A stretch of 35,339 nucleotides of DNA from Gemmobacter serpentinus (GTDB lineage: Bacteria; Pseudomonadota; Alphaproteobacteria; Rhodobacterales; Rhodobacteraceae), in assembly GCF_008973825.1 (NCBI RefSeq), contig NZ_WCHR01000038.1, positions 1-35,339 of the forward strand, read 5' to 3'. A program made the position numbers and the translations under genes. Below the pieces are notes generated by a model that was not told where the DNA came from, made no database searches, and was given only the letters and a program-made list of their open reading frames with translations. Below, piece by piece: positions 16,308 through 24,996 of the stretch; positions within the stretch are counted from its first letter, which is position 1; every line of letters starts with the position of its first letter.

Positions 16308-17404
16308 GCCCGGCCCCCTTTCAGCGCGGCGACCAGCGCCGGACGGATGATGCCGCCCACGGCGGGGATGGAACGGCCTTGCCCCAGAATCGCGGTCAGC
16401 GCGTCATAGCGCCCGCCCGATGCAACGGGTGGATCGCCCGACTGCTCGTCATGGAACGAGAAGACGAAGCCGTCATAATATTCCAGCGTGGAGCGGCCAT
16501 GGCTGGCCTCAAACGGCAGGCTGGCGGTATCGACGCCACGGCGGCGCAGCGCGGCCAGCCGGGTCTCGAAACGGTCGACGGCGGGCAGGATCGCAGGCAT
16601 CAGCGGCTGGATGCCGCGCAGATGCTGCAAGGCCGCATCCGAGGGCGCGGCAAGCCCGATCAGGTCATAAAGCAGTGCAGCCTCGGGCGCGGCGATCGCC
16701 GGGGCCTCGGCATCTTCCAGCAGTGCCTGCGCGCGTTCCGCGATATCTTCGGCAGAGCGCAGGCCGATCTGCGGCCCGGCCTCTGCCATCAGGCGTTCGG
16801 GATCGCCCGCGCGCAGCCGCGCGAGCAGATCCAGCCGGTCCGCCGGGATCGGCGCGCGCCCGGCAAAGCGATCCAGCAGCGCACGAAAGCGCCGGGGCCG
16901 CCAGACATGACGGCGCAGCGCCGCCTTGCGCCGGGGCGTGGTGGTCAGGCCTTCAATCGCGGCAAGAAGGATGCCGATATCGCCGGTCAGCGGTCGCAGC
17001 GACAGATCTGCCAACAGCCGCGCGAACTGCGCGAAAACCTCGGCATCGGCTTCGGGGGCATCGCGGTCAAAGACCTCATAGCCCACCTGCAGATATTCGC
17101 TGGCGCGCGGGCCAAGGTGATCCTGCTTGCGGAACACCTCGCCCATATAGGTATAGCGCGCGGGCTCGGCGCCGTCGGCCATATGGGCCTGCACCACGGG
17201 CACAGTGAAGTCCGGGCGCAGCACCATTTCACCGCGCAGCGGATCTTGCGTGATATAGGCACGGGCGCGGATATCCTCGCCGTAAAGATCCAGCAGCGTC
17301 CCTGCCGGTTGCAGGATATCAGCCTCCACCGCCACCGCACCGCTGTCGCGCAGCGCCGCAAACAGCGCCTCGGCCTCGGCGCGGGCCTGCGGGGTGACGG
17401 TCAT
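16304..17404 (-). CDS. hisZ: ATP phosphoribosyltransferase regulatory subunit
   Basis: HisRS-like paralogue of 366 residues without aminoacylation activity; it binds short HisG and confers histidine feedback control. It has class II synthetase-type segments: [17 protein letters not shown] (motif 2 region), [10 protein letters not shown] and a C-terminal [11 protein letters not shown], but the histidine-tRNA anticodon domain is absent. ATG at 17404 was chosen because it overlaps the hisS stop (ATGA, 17401-17404) and gives a normal N-terminus; the open frame runs further upstream to 17479. The synthetase, the regulator derived from it and its HisG partner thus lie in one operon. Confidence 0.92.
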   Translation of the reverse strand: MTVTPQARAEAEALFAALRDSGAVAVEADILQPAGTLLDLYGEDIRARAYITQDPLRGEMVLRPDFTVPVVQAHMADGAEPARYTYMGEVFRKQDHLGPRASEYLQVGYEVFDRDAPEADAEVFAQFARLLADLSLRPLTGDIGILLAAIEGLTTTPRRKAALRRHVWRPRRFRALLDRFAGRAPIPADRLDLLARLRAGDPERLMAEAGPQIGLRSAEDIAERAQALLEDAEAPAIAAPEAALLYDLIGLAAPSDAALQHLRGIQPLMPAILPAVDRFETRLAALRRRGVDTASLPFEASHGRSTLEYYDGFVFSFHDEQSGDPPVASGGRYDALTAILGQGRSIPAVGGIIRPALVAALKGGRA

Positions 17405-18903
17405 TGCGCCAGCATCCGCGTCACGGCGGCGACCAGATCCCCGCGCGCGACCTCGACCTGCGCGGGCCGGTCTTTCCATTCTTCCAGCGTGGCATTCTGC
17501 GCGATCTGTGCGCCAAGGATCAGATCCTTCAGCATCACCACGCCTTTCGCCGCCTCGTCGCCGCCCTGGATGACCGCGATGGGGCTTTGGCGTTTATCGG
17601 CGTATTTCAACTGGTTGCCGAAGTTCTTGGGATTGCCGAGGTAAACTTCCGCCCGGATGCCCGCGCGGCGCAGCTCGCCGACCATCGCCATGTAATCGCC
17701 CATGCGGTCGCGATCCATCACCGTCACCACGACCGGCCCCTGCGCCTCGCCGCCCGTGCGGCCCTTGGCGCGGAGTGCCGCCAGCAGCCGGTCGACGCCG
17801 ATGGAGACGCCGGTTGCGGGCACCGCTTGCCCGGTGAAGCGTTTGACCAGATCGTCATAGCGCCCGCCGCCCGAGACCGAGCCGAACTGCCGCTTGCGGC
17901 CCTTTTCATCCAGAATCTCAAAGGTCAGTTCGGCCTCGAACACCGGGCCGGTGTAATAGCCAAGGCCCCGGACCACGCCGGGGTCCAGAATGATGCGATC
18001 CGGGCCATAGCCCTGCGCATCCAGCAGTTCGGCCATGGTTTCCAGCTCGGTCACGCCTTCCAGCCCGATGCTCGAGGCCCCGACCAGATCGCGCAGCCGC
18101 GCCGCCGTGGCCGCGCCTGTGTCGCGCCTGGCGGCCATGAAGGCCATCACGACCTCGGCCTGCGCGTCACCCAAACCCGCGCCCTTGGTGAAATCACCGG
18201 ATTCGTCCTTGCGGCCCGCACCCAGCAAAGCGCGCACGCCCGCATCGCCCAGCCGGTCGATCTTGTCGATGGCGCGCAGCACGATGCCACGCTCGGCCTC
18301 GAACCGGGTCGGATCGGAGGGGTCAAGAACGCCCGCCACCTCCATCACGCCATTCAGAACCTTGCGGTTGTTGATCCGCACGATGTAGTCGCCGCGCGGA
18401 ATGCCCACGACCTCCAGCGCGTCCGACAGCATGGCGCAGATCTCGGCATCCGCCGCAACCGTCGGGCTGCCCACGGTATCGGCATCGCATTGATAGAACT
18501 GGCGGAACCGTCCGGGCCCCGGCTTTTCATTGCGCCAGACCGGACCCATCGCATAGCGGCGATAGGGCGAGGGCAGGTCGTTGCGGAACTGTGCGGCCAC
18601 GCGGGCCAGCGGCGCTGTCAGGTCATAACGCAGGGCAAGCCATTGCTCATCCTCGTCCTGCCAGCCAAAGACGCCCTCATTGGGGCGATCCACATCGGGA
18701 AGGAACTTTCCAAGCGCCTCGACCGTCTCCACCGCGCTGGTTTCCAGCGGATCGAAACCATAGGCATGGTAAACCCCGGCGATCTGATCCAGCATCGCCT
18801 TGCGTTCGGTGACTTCGGCACCGAAATAGTCGCGGAAGCCCTTGGGCGGTTCGGCCTTGGGGCGGCGGGCGGGTTTGTCCTTGGCGGATTTGTCTTGCGA
18901 CAT
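17401..18903 (-). CDS. hisS: histidyl-tRNA synthetase
   Basis: Class II synthetase of 500 residues that charges tRNA-His. Motifs seen: [10 protein letters not shown] at the start of the core, [11 protein letters not shown] (motif 2 region), [12 protein letters not shown], the histidine-binding [12 protein letters not shown], and GGGRYDDLV with [10 protein letters not shown] (motif 3). A C-terminal anticodon-binding domain follows. It has about 20 extra N-terminal residues rich in lysine ([14 protein letters not shown]), making it longer than E. coli HisS (424). ATG 18903 has GAGG nine bases upstream; more upstream in-frame starts exist but lack support. It is divergent from slyX. Confidence 0.96.
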   Translation of the reverse strand: MSQDKSAKDKPARRPKAEPPKGFRDYFGAEVTERKAMLDQIAGVYHAYGFDPLETSAVETVEALGKFLPDVDRPNEGVFGWQDEDEQWLALRYDLTAPLARVAAQFRNDLPSPYRRYAMGPVWRNEKPGPGRFRQFYQCDADTVGSPTVAADAEICAMLSDALEVVGIPRGDYIVRINNRKVLNGVMEVAGVLDPSDPTRFEAERGIVLRAIDKIDRLGDAGVRALLGAGRKDESGDFTKGAGLGDAQAEVVMAFMAARRDTGAATAARLRDLVGASSIGLEGVTELETMAELLDAQGYGPDRIILDPGVVRGLGYYTGPVFEAELTFEILDEKGRKRQFGSVSGGGRYDDLVKRFTGQAVPATGVSIGVDRLLAALRAKGRTGGEAQGPVVVTVMDRDRMGDYMAMVGELRRAGIRAEVYLGNPKNFGNQLKYADKRQSPIAVIQGGDEAAKGVVMLKDLILGAQIAQNATLEEWKDRPAQVEVARGDLVAAVTRMLAQ

Positions 18904-18988
18904 TGGGGTCAGCCTCGCTTGCAATCGACTTTGCCTTAGCGGATGGGACATTTCGGGACAAGTGGAGCGCAGCCAAATGGAGCTGGAT

Positions 18989-19204
18989 ATGACAGACCGA
19001 GTGATCGCGCTGGAAGAACAGATCGCGCATCTGACGCGCATGGTGGAGGACATGTCGGATGTGATGGCCGGGCAGGGCCGCGAGATCGACGTGCTGACCC
19101 GCCGGGTGGCCATGCTGTTGCAGCGCGAGGCCGAGCGTGAGGCAGCCGAGATCGAGGGGCTGGGGGCGATTCCTCTGGCCGATCAGAAACCGCCGCATTG
19201 GTAG
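18989..19204 (+). CDS. slyX: SlyX family protein
   Basis: Small coiled-coil protein of 71 residues. The sequence [18 protein letters not shown] with following heptads and the end DQKPPHW are typical of SlyX, a family of unknown function found across proteobacteria. ATG 18989 fits the usual family N-terminus and has TGGAG a few bases upstream; ATG 18977 (adding MELD) is almost as good, with GTGGAG before it. The gene is transcribed away from hisS across an 85-base gap. No partner can be inferred from the context. Confidence 0.85.
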   Translation: MTDRVIALEEQIAHLTRMVEDMSDVMAGQGREIDVLTRRVAMLLQREAEREAAEIEGLGAIPLADQKPPHW

Positions 19205-19349
19205 GCAATCGGTGCGGCCACGCCGCGACTTTCGGCAATATTATTCCCGCGCGACAGGGGCTTGCGCAAGGTTTCGCCGAGGGGGCTATGCTGCATTGCA
19301 ACAGGCGGGCAGATTCGCGCTCAGACTGTCACGCCACAGCGAGGTGACC

Positions 19350-19379
19350 TTGCAAAACGCGCCCGCACACAGATATAGC
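19350..19379 (+). promoter_or_regulatory. possible promoter of the opg operon
   Basis: TTGCAA at 19350-19355 and TATAGC at 19374-19379 with an 18-base spacer lie in the 227-base gap between slyX and opgG. Transcription would start near 19386, just before the two possible opgG starts. Confidence 0.33.
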
Positions 19380-19431
19380 AGCGCGGAAGAAGGCACAGAG
19401 TCCCGTGCCTCGTAAGTATCGGAATTCCGCC

Positions 19432-21063
19432 ATGTCCTTCGGCCTTGATGCCGTTCCTGACCTGACCCGCCGTGCGCTGATTCTTTCGGCAGTTTCCGCA
19501 TCCGCCGTTGCTGTCTCCGGGTTGGCCGGGCGCGGGGCGCTGGCGCAGCAGGCCCCGGCGCAGCCGGCTACCGCCGCGCCGCAGCAATTCAGCTTCGATA
19601 TGCTGACGCTGTCGATGCAGGACAAAGCCAAAAGCGCCTATGTCGCGCCGGAAAAGATCACCGGATTCTTTGCTGGCCTGAAATATGATGATTACCGTCT
19701 GGTCAGCTACAACCCGGAGCGCGCGCGCTGGCGGGCAGACAAGACCACGGAGGCCGGTGCGCCGGTCAGCCAGTTCCAGCTGCACGCCTTCCCGATGGGT
19801 TGGCTGTTTGCCGAGCCGGTGCAGATGTATGAGGTGAAGGACGGTCTTGCGACCGAGATGACCTTCACCACCGACGATTTCCGGTTTTTGAACGAGCTGG
19901 CGGCGAAGGTTCCGGCGGGCGAAAAGATGCCGGGCGTTGCGGGCTTCCGTCTGCATTATCCGCTGAACCGTCTCGACGTGATGGACGAGGTCGTGGCTTT
20001 CCTTGGTGCCTCCTATTTCCGTGCCTTGGGGCAGGGGTCGGGTTACGGCCTGTCGGCGCGTGGTCTTGCGCTGAACACCGCCACCGATGTGGCTGAGGAG
20101 TTTCCGCGCTTTTCGTCCTTCTGGGTCGAGAAGCCCGCGCCGGGTGCGCGCGAGATCGTGGTCTATGCCGCGCTGGAATCGCCCTCGGTTACCGGGGCCT
20201 ATCGCTTTGTGATCGTGCCGGGCGAAGAGACGGTGATGGATGTCACCGCGCGCCTGTTCTTCCGCGCCGATGTGAAACAGCTTGGCATCGCGCCGCTGAC
20301 CTCCATGTATCTGTTCTCGGAGCGCAACCGTCACCAGTTCGACGATTACCGCCCGCAGGTGCATGACAGCGACGGCCTGCGCATCACCCGCACCGATGGC
20401 GATGTGCTGTGGCGCCCGCTGAACAACCCGCCGCGTCTGGCCGGCTCGCATCTGATGGAGCAAAGCCCGCGCGCCTTCGGTCTGCATCAGCGCGACCGCG
20501 CGTTCGAGCATTATCAGGACAGCGAAGCCCATTACGAGCGCCGCCCCTCGCTTGAGGTGGAGCCGGTGGGTGATTGGGGCAAGGGCATCGTCCGTCTGGT
20601 CGAGATCCCCTCGGATCTCGAAGTGAACGACAATATCGTGGCCTTCTGGGTGCCGGAGGGTGCGGTGAAGGCCGGTGACGCCCGCGAATTTGCCTATCGC
20701 CTGCGTTGGGGCAGCCTGCCGATCGAGGATCGCGCCGATCTGGCGCATGTGCTGGAGACGCGATCGGGCGTGGGTGGTGTTTCGGGCGTGGAAAGCGCCG
20801 GGAATACCCGCAAGTTCGTCATCGATTTCACCGGCGGCCCGCTTGACCCTCTGCCCGCGGATTCGCCGATTGAGCCGGTGGTGATCGTCCATGGTGGCGA
20901 GATCACCGCGCAGAGCTTCTCGCGCGTCTGGGGCTCGGATGTCTGGCGTCTGGTGCTGGATGTGAAGACTGAATCGGGCGCGACCGTGGAACTGGCGGCG
21001 CATGTCGCGGGTTTCGGTCGCAAGCTTTCTGAAAACTGGCTCTATCAATGGATCAACGCGTGA
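19432..21063 (+). CDS. opgG: osmoregulated periplasmic glucan synthesis protein OpgG
   Basis: Periplasmic protein of 543 residues needed for the backbone synthesis or branching of osmoregulated periplasmic glucans. The N-terminus is a Tat signal: TRRALI with arginines 13 and 14, a hydrophobic stretch and ALA at 36-38. The mature protein follows the MdoG fold, with YRLVSYNPERARWR, FPMGWLF, VPAGEKMPGVAGFRLHYP, YFRALGQG and a C-terminal immunoglobulin-like part ending in GRKLSENWLYQW. GTG 19405 is an alternative start that would add nine residues. It opens an operon with opgI (TGATG overlap), opgH and opgC, as described for Rhodobacter sphaeroides. Confidence 0.94.
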   Translation: MSFGLDAVPDLTRRALILSAVSASAVAVSGLAGRGALAQQAPAQPATAAPQQFSFDMLTLSMQDKAKSAYVAPEKITGFFAGLKYDDYRLVSYNPERARWRADKTTEAGAPVSQFQLHAFPMGWLFAEPVQMYEVKDGLATEMTFTTDDFRFLNELAAKVPAGEKMPGVAGFRLHYPLNRLDVMDEVVAFLGASYFRALGQGSGYGLSARGLALNTATDVAEEFPRFSSFWVEKPAPGAREIVVYAALESPSVTGAYRFVIVPGEETVMDVTARLFFRADVKQLGIAPLTSMYLFSERNRHQFDDYRPQVHDSDGLRITRTDGDVLWRPLNNPPRLAGSHLMEQSPRAFGLHQRDRAFEHYQDSEAHYERRPSLEVEPVGDWGKGIVRLVEIPSDLEVNDNIVAFWVPEGAVKAGDAREFAYRLRWGSLPIEDRADLAHVLETRSGVGGVSGVESAGNTRKFVIDFTGGPLDPLPADSPIEPVVIVHGGEITAQSFSRVWGSDVWRLVLDVKTESGATVELAAHVAGFGRKLSENWLYQWINA

Positions 21064-21251
21064 TGCCGAACGTCGCTTCCCTCTCCGCCGCCGAGATCGA
21101 GCAACGGGTGCGCGAGATCGGCACTCCGGTCGCCGCACCGCTGGTCATGCCCAAGCAGGTGCTTGAATCGGCACGCCCGCTGCATCGCAGCCTGCTGGCC
21201 CTGCTGCATCTGGTGCCGGTGCCGCGCCAGGATCCGCGTCAGGGGCTTTAA
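21063..21251 (+). CDS. opgI: small OPG operon protein OpgI
   Basis: Protein of 62 residues lying exactly between opgG and opgH: the start overlaps the opgG stop (TGATG) and three bases separate its TAA from the opgH ATG. The R. sphaeroides operon is described as opgGIHC with a small opgI in this place, which supports a real gene. The sequence (starting MPNVASLSAAEIEQRVREIG) has an acidic helical N-terminal half, a proline-containing middle and an amphipathic HRSLLALLHLVPVP near the end. There is no signal peptide, no transmembrane segment of full length and no known domain. A cytoplasmic partner of OpgH is conceivable, but function is unknown. Confidence 0.8.
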   Translation: MPNVASLSAAEIEQRVREIGTPVAAPLVMPKQVLESARPLHRSLLALLHLVPVPRQDPRQGL

Positions 21252-21254
21252 TCC

Positions 21255-23072
21255 ATGTCCAGCCCCGTGACGCGTGCTGCGACGCGCGGCACGCCCGCGC
21301 GGGACCGATCCGCCCTGCCGCGCGGGGTGGCGATTGCTCTCAGCCTGATGGCGGGGGCTGGTGCCTTCATGCTGTTCCTGCAGTTCGGCTGGTCGGACGG
21401 GCTCGATTTCATCGATATCCTGCGGGCGGTGCTGATCCTGATTTCCACCTGGTGGCTGGCATGGGGCGCGGTGCAGGGCCTGATGGGCCTTACCACCGAT
21501 GCCGCGCCGCCGCCGGTGCAACTGGCCGAACCGCTCAGCGCGCATTGCGTGGTGCTGGTCCCGGTTTACAACGAAGATCCGGTGACCACCTTCTCGCGCA
21601 TTGCGGCGATGGACGAAAGCCTGCAGGCGACGGGCTATGGCCATCTGTTCCATTTCGCCATCCTGTCCGACAGCCGCAACGAGACGATTGCGGCGAAAGA
21701 ACGCGAATGGTTCTTGCGTCTGGTCGCGGATCGCGGGGCTGAAGGGCGGATCTTTTACCGCCGTCGCAGCGACAACAAGGGCAAGAAGGCCGGGAACGTC
21801 GAAGAATTCATCATGCAATCGGGCGGGGCTTACGAGCTTGCGCTGATCCTGGATGCCGACAGTCTGATGGAGGGGGCGACCATTGTGGAAATGGCCCGCC
21901 GGATGCAGGCCGAATCCGATATCGGCTTGCTGCAGACCCTGCCGGTGGTGACGCGCGCGGAAACCCGTTTTGGGCGTGCCATGCAGTTTTCTGCAGCCTT
22001 CCATTCGCCGGTCTTTGCACGTGGCCTTGCGATGATGCAGGGCCGCACCGGCCCGTTCTGGGGCCACAATGCCATGGTGCGGGTGCGCGCCTTCGCCGAA
22101 AGTTGCGGCCTTCCGGAATTGCGCGGCAAGCCGCCCTTCGGCGGCCATGTCATGAGCCATGACTATGTCGAGGCTGCGCTTCTGGCGCGGGCCGGCTGGC
22201 GCGTGCGGCTGGATGACGATCTGGGCGGCAGCTACGAGGAAGGCCCGGAAAATCTGGTCGATCACGCCAAGCGAGATCGGCGCTGGTGCCAGGGCAACCT
22301 GCAACATGTGCGGCTGCTGTTGGCCCCCGGCCTGAAACCCTGGAGCCGCTTCGTGTTCTTTCAGGGCATCATGGCCTATATCTCGCCGTTGTTCTGGATC
22401 GGCTTCATGCTGGCTTCGGTGGCGGCACCGTTCTTCGCTCCGCCACCGGATTACTTTCCCGAACCTTATTGGCCCTTTCCGATCTTCCCGCAGGCCGAGA
22501 CATCCAAGGCGATCGGTCTGGCCATCGGTGTGTTCGGCCTGTTGATCTTGCCGAAATTCGCGGTGGCGCTTCATGCGGCCATGAGCGGGCGGGCTGCGGG
22601 CTTTGGCGGGGCGCTGCGCGGCTTTGCCTCGATGATGGCGGAGCTGGTGTTTTCATCGATCTCCGCGCCGGTGCTTCTGGCCTATCAGACACGCAGCGTG
22701 TTTCAGGTCCTGTTTGGCCGTGATGGTGGCTGGCCGACCAACAACCGGGGCGATGCGCGGCTGACCGTGAGCGAGGCATGGGCCGCCAGTCATTGGGTGG
22801 TGACAACGGGCTTGGTCAGTCTGGCCGTCACATGGTATCTCGCTCCCGGGCTTGTGGTCTGGATGCTGCCCGTTCTGGTGCCGATGATGTTGGCCCCGCT
22901 GATCATCAGCTGGTCCTCGCGGCGCGCCGGTGGCGGCCTGTTCCTGACCCCGACCGAAGTTGAGGAACCCCCGGTGATGCGCCGTCAGCGCGAGATCCTC
23001 GGGGATTGGGAGAACAGGATGACCAGCATCGCCGAAGCCACCGCAGCGGAGCCCGCCCGTGCCGCCATCTGA
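21255..23072 (+). CDS. opgH: glucan biosynthesis glucosyltransferase OpgH
   Basis: Inner-membrane glucosyltransferase of 605 residues that polymerises the beta-glucan backbone from UDP-glucose. Two membrane segments lie near residues 23-44 and 53-78. The GT2 domain follows, with LVPVYNED at about 101-108, the DxD-type LDADS at about 199-203, HDYVEAALL near 302 and the RRW motif at 342-344. Several C-terminal membrane segments come after. It is shorter than E. coli OpgH (847), mainly in the N-terminal part. The opgC start lies 14 bases inside its 3' end, so translation is probably coupled. It is the catalytic core of the operon. Confidence 0.95.
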   Translation: MSSPVTRAATRGTPARDRSALPRGVAIALSLMAGAGAFMLFLQFGWSDGLDFIDILRAVLILISTWWLAWGAVQGLMGLTTDAAPPPVQLAEPLSAHCVVLVPVYNEDPVTTFSRIAAMDESLQATGYGHLFHFAILSDSRNETIAAKEREWFLRLVADRGAEGRIFYRRRSDNKGKKAGNVEEFIMQSGGAYELALILDADSLMEGATIVEMARRMQAESDIGLLQTLPVVTRAETRFGRAMQFSAAFHSPVFARGLAMMQGRTGPFWGHNAMVRVRAFAESCGLPELRGKPPFGGHVMSHDYVEAALLARAGWRVRLDDDLGGSYEEGPENLVDHAKRDRRWCQGNLQHVRLLLAPGLKPWSRFVFFQGIMAYISPLFWIGFMLASVAAPFFAPPPDYFPEPYWPFPIFPQAETSKAIGLAIGVFGLLILPKFAVALHAAMSGRAAGFGGALRGFASMMAELVFSSISAPVLLAYQTRSVFQVLFGRDGGWPTNNRGDARLTVSEAWAASHWVVTTGLVSLAVTWYLAPGLVVWMLPVLVPMMLAPLIISWSSRRAGGGLFLTPTEVEEPPVMRRQREILGDWENRMTSIAEATAAEPARAAI

Positions 23073-24207
23073 GGCCCCGCGCCGCGAGCGGGATCTGCGG
23101 CTTGATGTGTTTCGGGGGCTTGCGCTGGTGATGATCTTCATCAACCACACGCCCGGCACCGTGTTCGAGATGTTCACCACCCGCAATTTCGGCTTTTCCG
23201 ATGCCGCCGAAGGTTTCGTGCTGATGTCGGGGATCGCGGCGGGCTTGGCTTACGGCAAGTTCTTCGAGACACCCGCGCGCTGGTGGACCGGGGTGGCCAG
23301 GATCTGGCGGCGGGTCTGGACACTGTATCAGGTGCATATCGTCACCACGGTGATCGCGCTTGGCCTGACGGCGGCCACCGCCTATTTTGGCGGTGAGTTC
23401 GTTGCCATGACCAAGAATGCGATCCGCTTTCAATGGCAGATGCCGCTGCAATTCCTGATCGGGATCCCGCTGCTGACCCATCAGATCGGTTATGCCAATA
23501 TTCTTCCGCTCTATTCGGTGTTGCTGTTCGTCTCACCGCTGACGCTGTTCTGCGGCTTGCGCTGGCCAAAGCTGACGCTGCTGGGCGCTGTCGCGCTTTG
23601 GGTGGCGGCGGCGGTGATCTATTTCAACATGCCGAATTTCCCGATGCGCGGCGGCTGGTTCTTCAATCCGTTCAGCTGGAACCTGATGTTCACCATCGGC
23701 CTGCTGACCGGGCTGGCCTATCGTCGCGGCGAACGCTTCGTGCCGGTGAAGACATGGCTGCTGGCGCTGGCCTTTGCATGGCTGGCCTTTGCGCTGGCCT
23801 GTTCGCTGTTCAAGCCGGTCTCGGATGCCTTTGGCCATTCGCTTTACCTGCTGGGGCAGGTGATGCCGGTGCATTGGCTGTTGACCGCCTTTGACAAGAC
23901 TTTCCTCGGCTTCCCGCGCCTCAGCCACGCCCTTGCCCTGGCCTATGTGCTGAGCGCGTTCCCTGCGATCAAGGCCGCCTGTGGTCACCGGCTGCTTGCG
24001 CCCTTTGCGCTGCTGGGGCGCAACGGGCTGGCGGTGTTCGGGCTGGGGGTTGTACTGTGCTATGGGGCCAATGGCATCAAATATGTGGCCGAACCCAGCT
24101 TCGCGCTGGACTGCCTGCTGATCGGTGCCGGTATCGCGGCGATGCTGTTGCTGGCCTGGTCGAAGGAGGCATGGGGCCGGGCTGAGCGGCGCGAGGCGCA
24201 GACCTGA
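23059..24207 (+). CDS. opgC: OpgC succinyltransferase of periplasmic glucans
   Basis: Polytopic membrane protein of 382 residues of the OpgC family (related to acyltransferase 3), which adds succinyl groups to the periplasmic glucans. The N-terminal LRLDVFRGLALVMIFINH carries the family signature, with an Asp, an Arg and the putative catalytic His in the first membrane segment. About ten hydrophobic segments follow. The start is GTG at 23059, inside opgH, which gives the normal N-terminus (MPPSEAPRRERD); no ATG lies nearby. It ends the operon, and a strong hairpin terminator follows 26 bases later. Confidence 0.92.
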   Translation: MPPSEAPRRERDLRLDVFRGLALVMIFINHTPGTVFEMFTTRNFGFSDAAEGFVLMSGIAAGLAYGKFFETPARWWTGVARIWRRVWTLYQVHIVTTVIALGLTAATAYFGGEFVAMTKNAIRFQWQMPLQFLIGIPLLTHQIGYANILPLYSVLLFVSPLTLFCGLRWPKLTLLGAVALWVAAAVIYFNMPNFPMRGGWFFNPFSWNLMFTIGLLTGLAYRRGERFVPVKTWLLALAFAWLAFALACSLFKPVSDAFGHSLYLLGQVMPVHWLLTAFDKTFLGFPRLSHALALAYVLSAFPAIKAACGHRLLAPFALLGRNGLAVFGLGVVLCYGANGIKYVAEPSFALDCLLIGAGIAAMLLLAWSKEAWGRAERREAQT

Positions 24208-24233
24208 CCTTATTCTGATCGGAAAATGGGCAG

Positions 24234-24269
24234 GGCCGGGGATCGCGACGCGATTTCCGGCCTTTTGCT
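24234..24269 (+). terminator. Rho-independent terminator of the opg operon
   Basis: GGCCGG 24234-24239 pairs with CCGGCC 24257-24262, two G-T pairs follow, then ATCGC/GCGAT (24242-24246 with 24250-24254) around a GAC loop: 13 pairs in all. TTTTGCTTT follows. Confidence 0.82.
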
Positions 24270-24281
24270 TTGCGGAGTTTC

Positions 24282-24310
24282 TTGACTGCAGGATCAATTT
24301 CGGAAATTGA
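24282..24310 (+). promoter_or_regulatory. possible promoter of the tetR-RND operon
   Basis: TTGACT at 24282-24287 and AATTGA at 24305-24310 are 17 bases apart. Transcription would start near 24317, inside the palindrome that is the likely TetR operator. The -10 is poor. Confidence 0.33.
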
Positions 24311-24312
24311 GT

Positions 24313-24328
24313 GAATGAACATTCATTC
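24313..24328. promoter_or_regulatory. palindromic operator of the TetR regulator
   Basis: GAATGA-ACAT-TCATTC is a perfect 6-bp inverted repeat with a four-base spacer, sitting at the presumed transcription start of the regulator's own operon. This form (TGAATGA...TCATTC) is common for TetR-family operators, so autorepression of the efflux operon is the natural reading. Confidence 0.62.
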
Positions 24329-24344
24329 CCTCAAGACCGAAGCC

Positions 24345-24992
24345 ATGTCCGATTCCCAACCTGACACCCTGCCCGCCGCGCCCCCCGATCCGAAAGAAGC
24401 GCGCGAAGCAGAAATCCTGAACAGCATCCGCAAGACCTTTATCGAAAAGGGCTTTGACGGCGCATCGATGCAGGATCTGGCCCGGGCGGCGGGCATGAGC
24501 GTGGGCAATTTCTACCGCTATTTCTCGTCCAAGGCGGCGATGGTGGAGGCCCTGATCCGGCTGGATCTGGCCGAGGTCGAGGCAAAATTTGCGATGATCC
24601 TGGCCGCCGATGATCCGTTCGAGGCGCTTCGCTTTGGCCTGCATGAGCGTATCTCGGAAGAGGTCGCGGTCTGTGAGGACGGCGCGCTGTGGTGCGAAAT
24701 TCACGCGGCGGCGGCCCGCAAGCCGGAAATTGCGGCGGTGGTATTTGGCATGGAAGACGAGATCGTCTGCTATCTGAACCATGCCTTCGCGTTGATTACC
24801 GGCCTGAGCGAAGCCGATTGCCGGGAACGGTTTGGCGCACATGCGCGGGTGGCCATCATGATGGTGAAGGCGGTTGCCATGCAGAAAAAGGGCGGGAAGC
24901 CCGTAACGGATGGCGCGGCCGTGGGCGCGCTGGTGCAAAGGATCGTCGATGCCATTCTGGATGAAGTGGCTGCGGCGCGGGCAAAGGGATAA
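24345..24992 (+). CDS. TetR/AcrR family transcriptional regulator
   Basis: Repressor-type regulator of 215 residues. The helix-turn-helix lies near residues 35-65 (FIEKGFDGASMQDLARAAGMSVGNFYRYF), a classic TetR DNA-binding domain; the rest is the ligand-binding and dimer part. ATG 24345 is preferred although an in-frame ATG exists at 24315, because that one lies inside the operator palindrome and at the presumed transcription start. Neither has a strong ribosome site. Four bases separate its stop from the membrane fusion protein gene, so it is the first gene of a self-regulated RND efflux operon. The inducing compound cannot be deduced. Confidence 0.9.
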   Translation: MSDSQPDTLPAAPPDPKEAREAEILNSIRKTFIEKGFDGASMQDLARAAGMSVGNFYRYFSSKAAMVEALIRLDLAEVEAKFAMILAADDPFEALRFGLHERISEEVAVCEDGALWCEIHAAAARKPEIAAVVFGMEDEIVCYLNHAFALITGLSEADCRERFGAHARVAIMMVKAVAMQKKGGKPVTDGAAVGALVQRIVDAILDEVAAARAKG

Positions 24993-24996
24993 AGAC

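Noticed and set aside
16379-18939. Plus-strand open frames of 421 and 511 codons
   Set aside because: Antisense shadows of hisZ and hisS, rich in His, Arg and Gln as expected from reverse reading of GC-rich genes.
19321-22574. Minus-strand open frames of 605 and 509 codons
   Set aside because: Antisense to opgG and opgH; no start signal and no domain.
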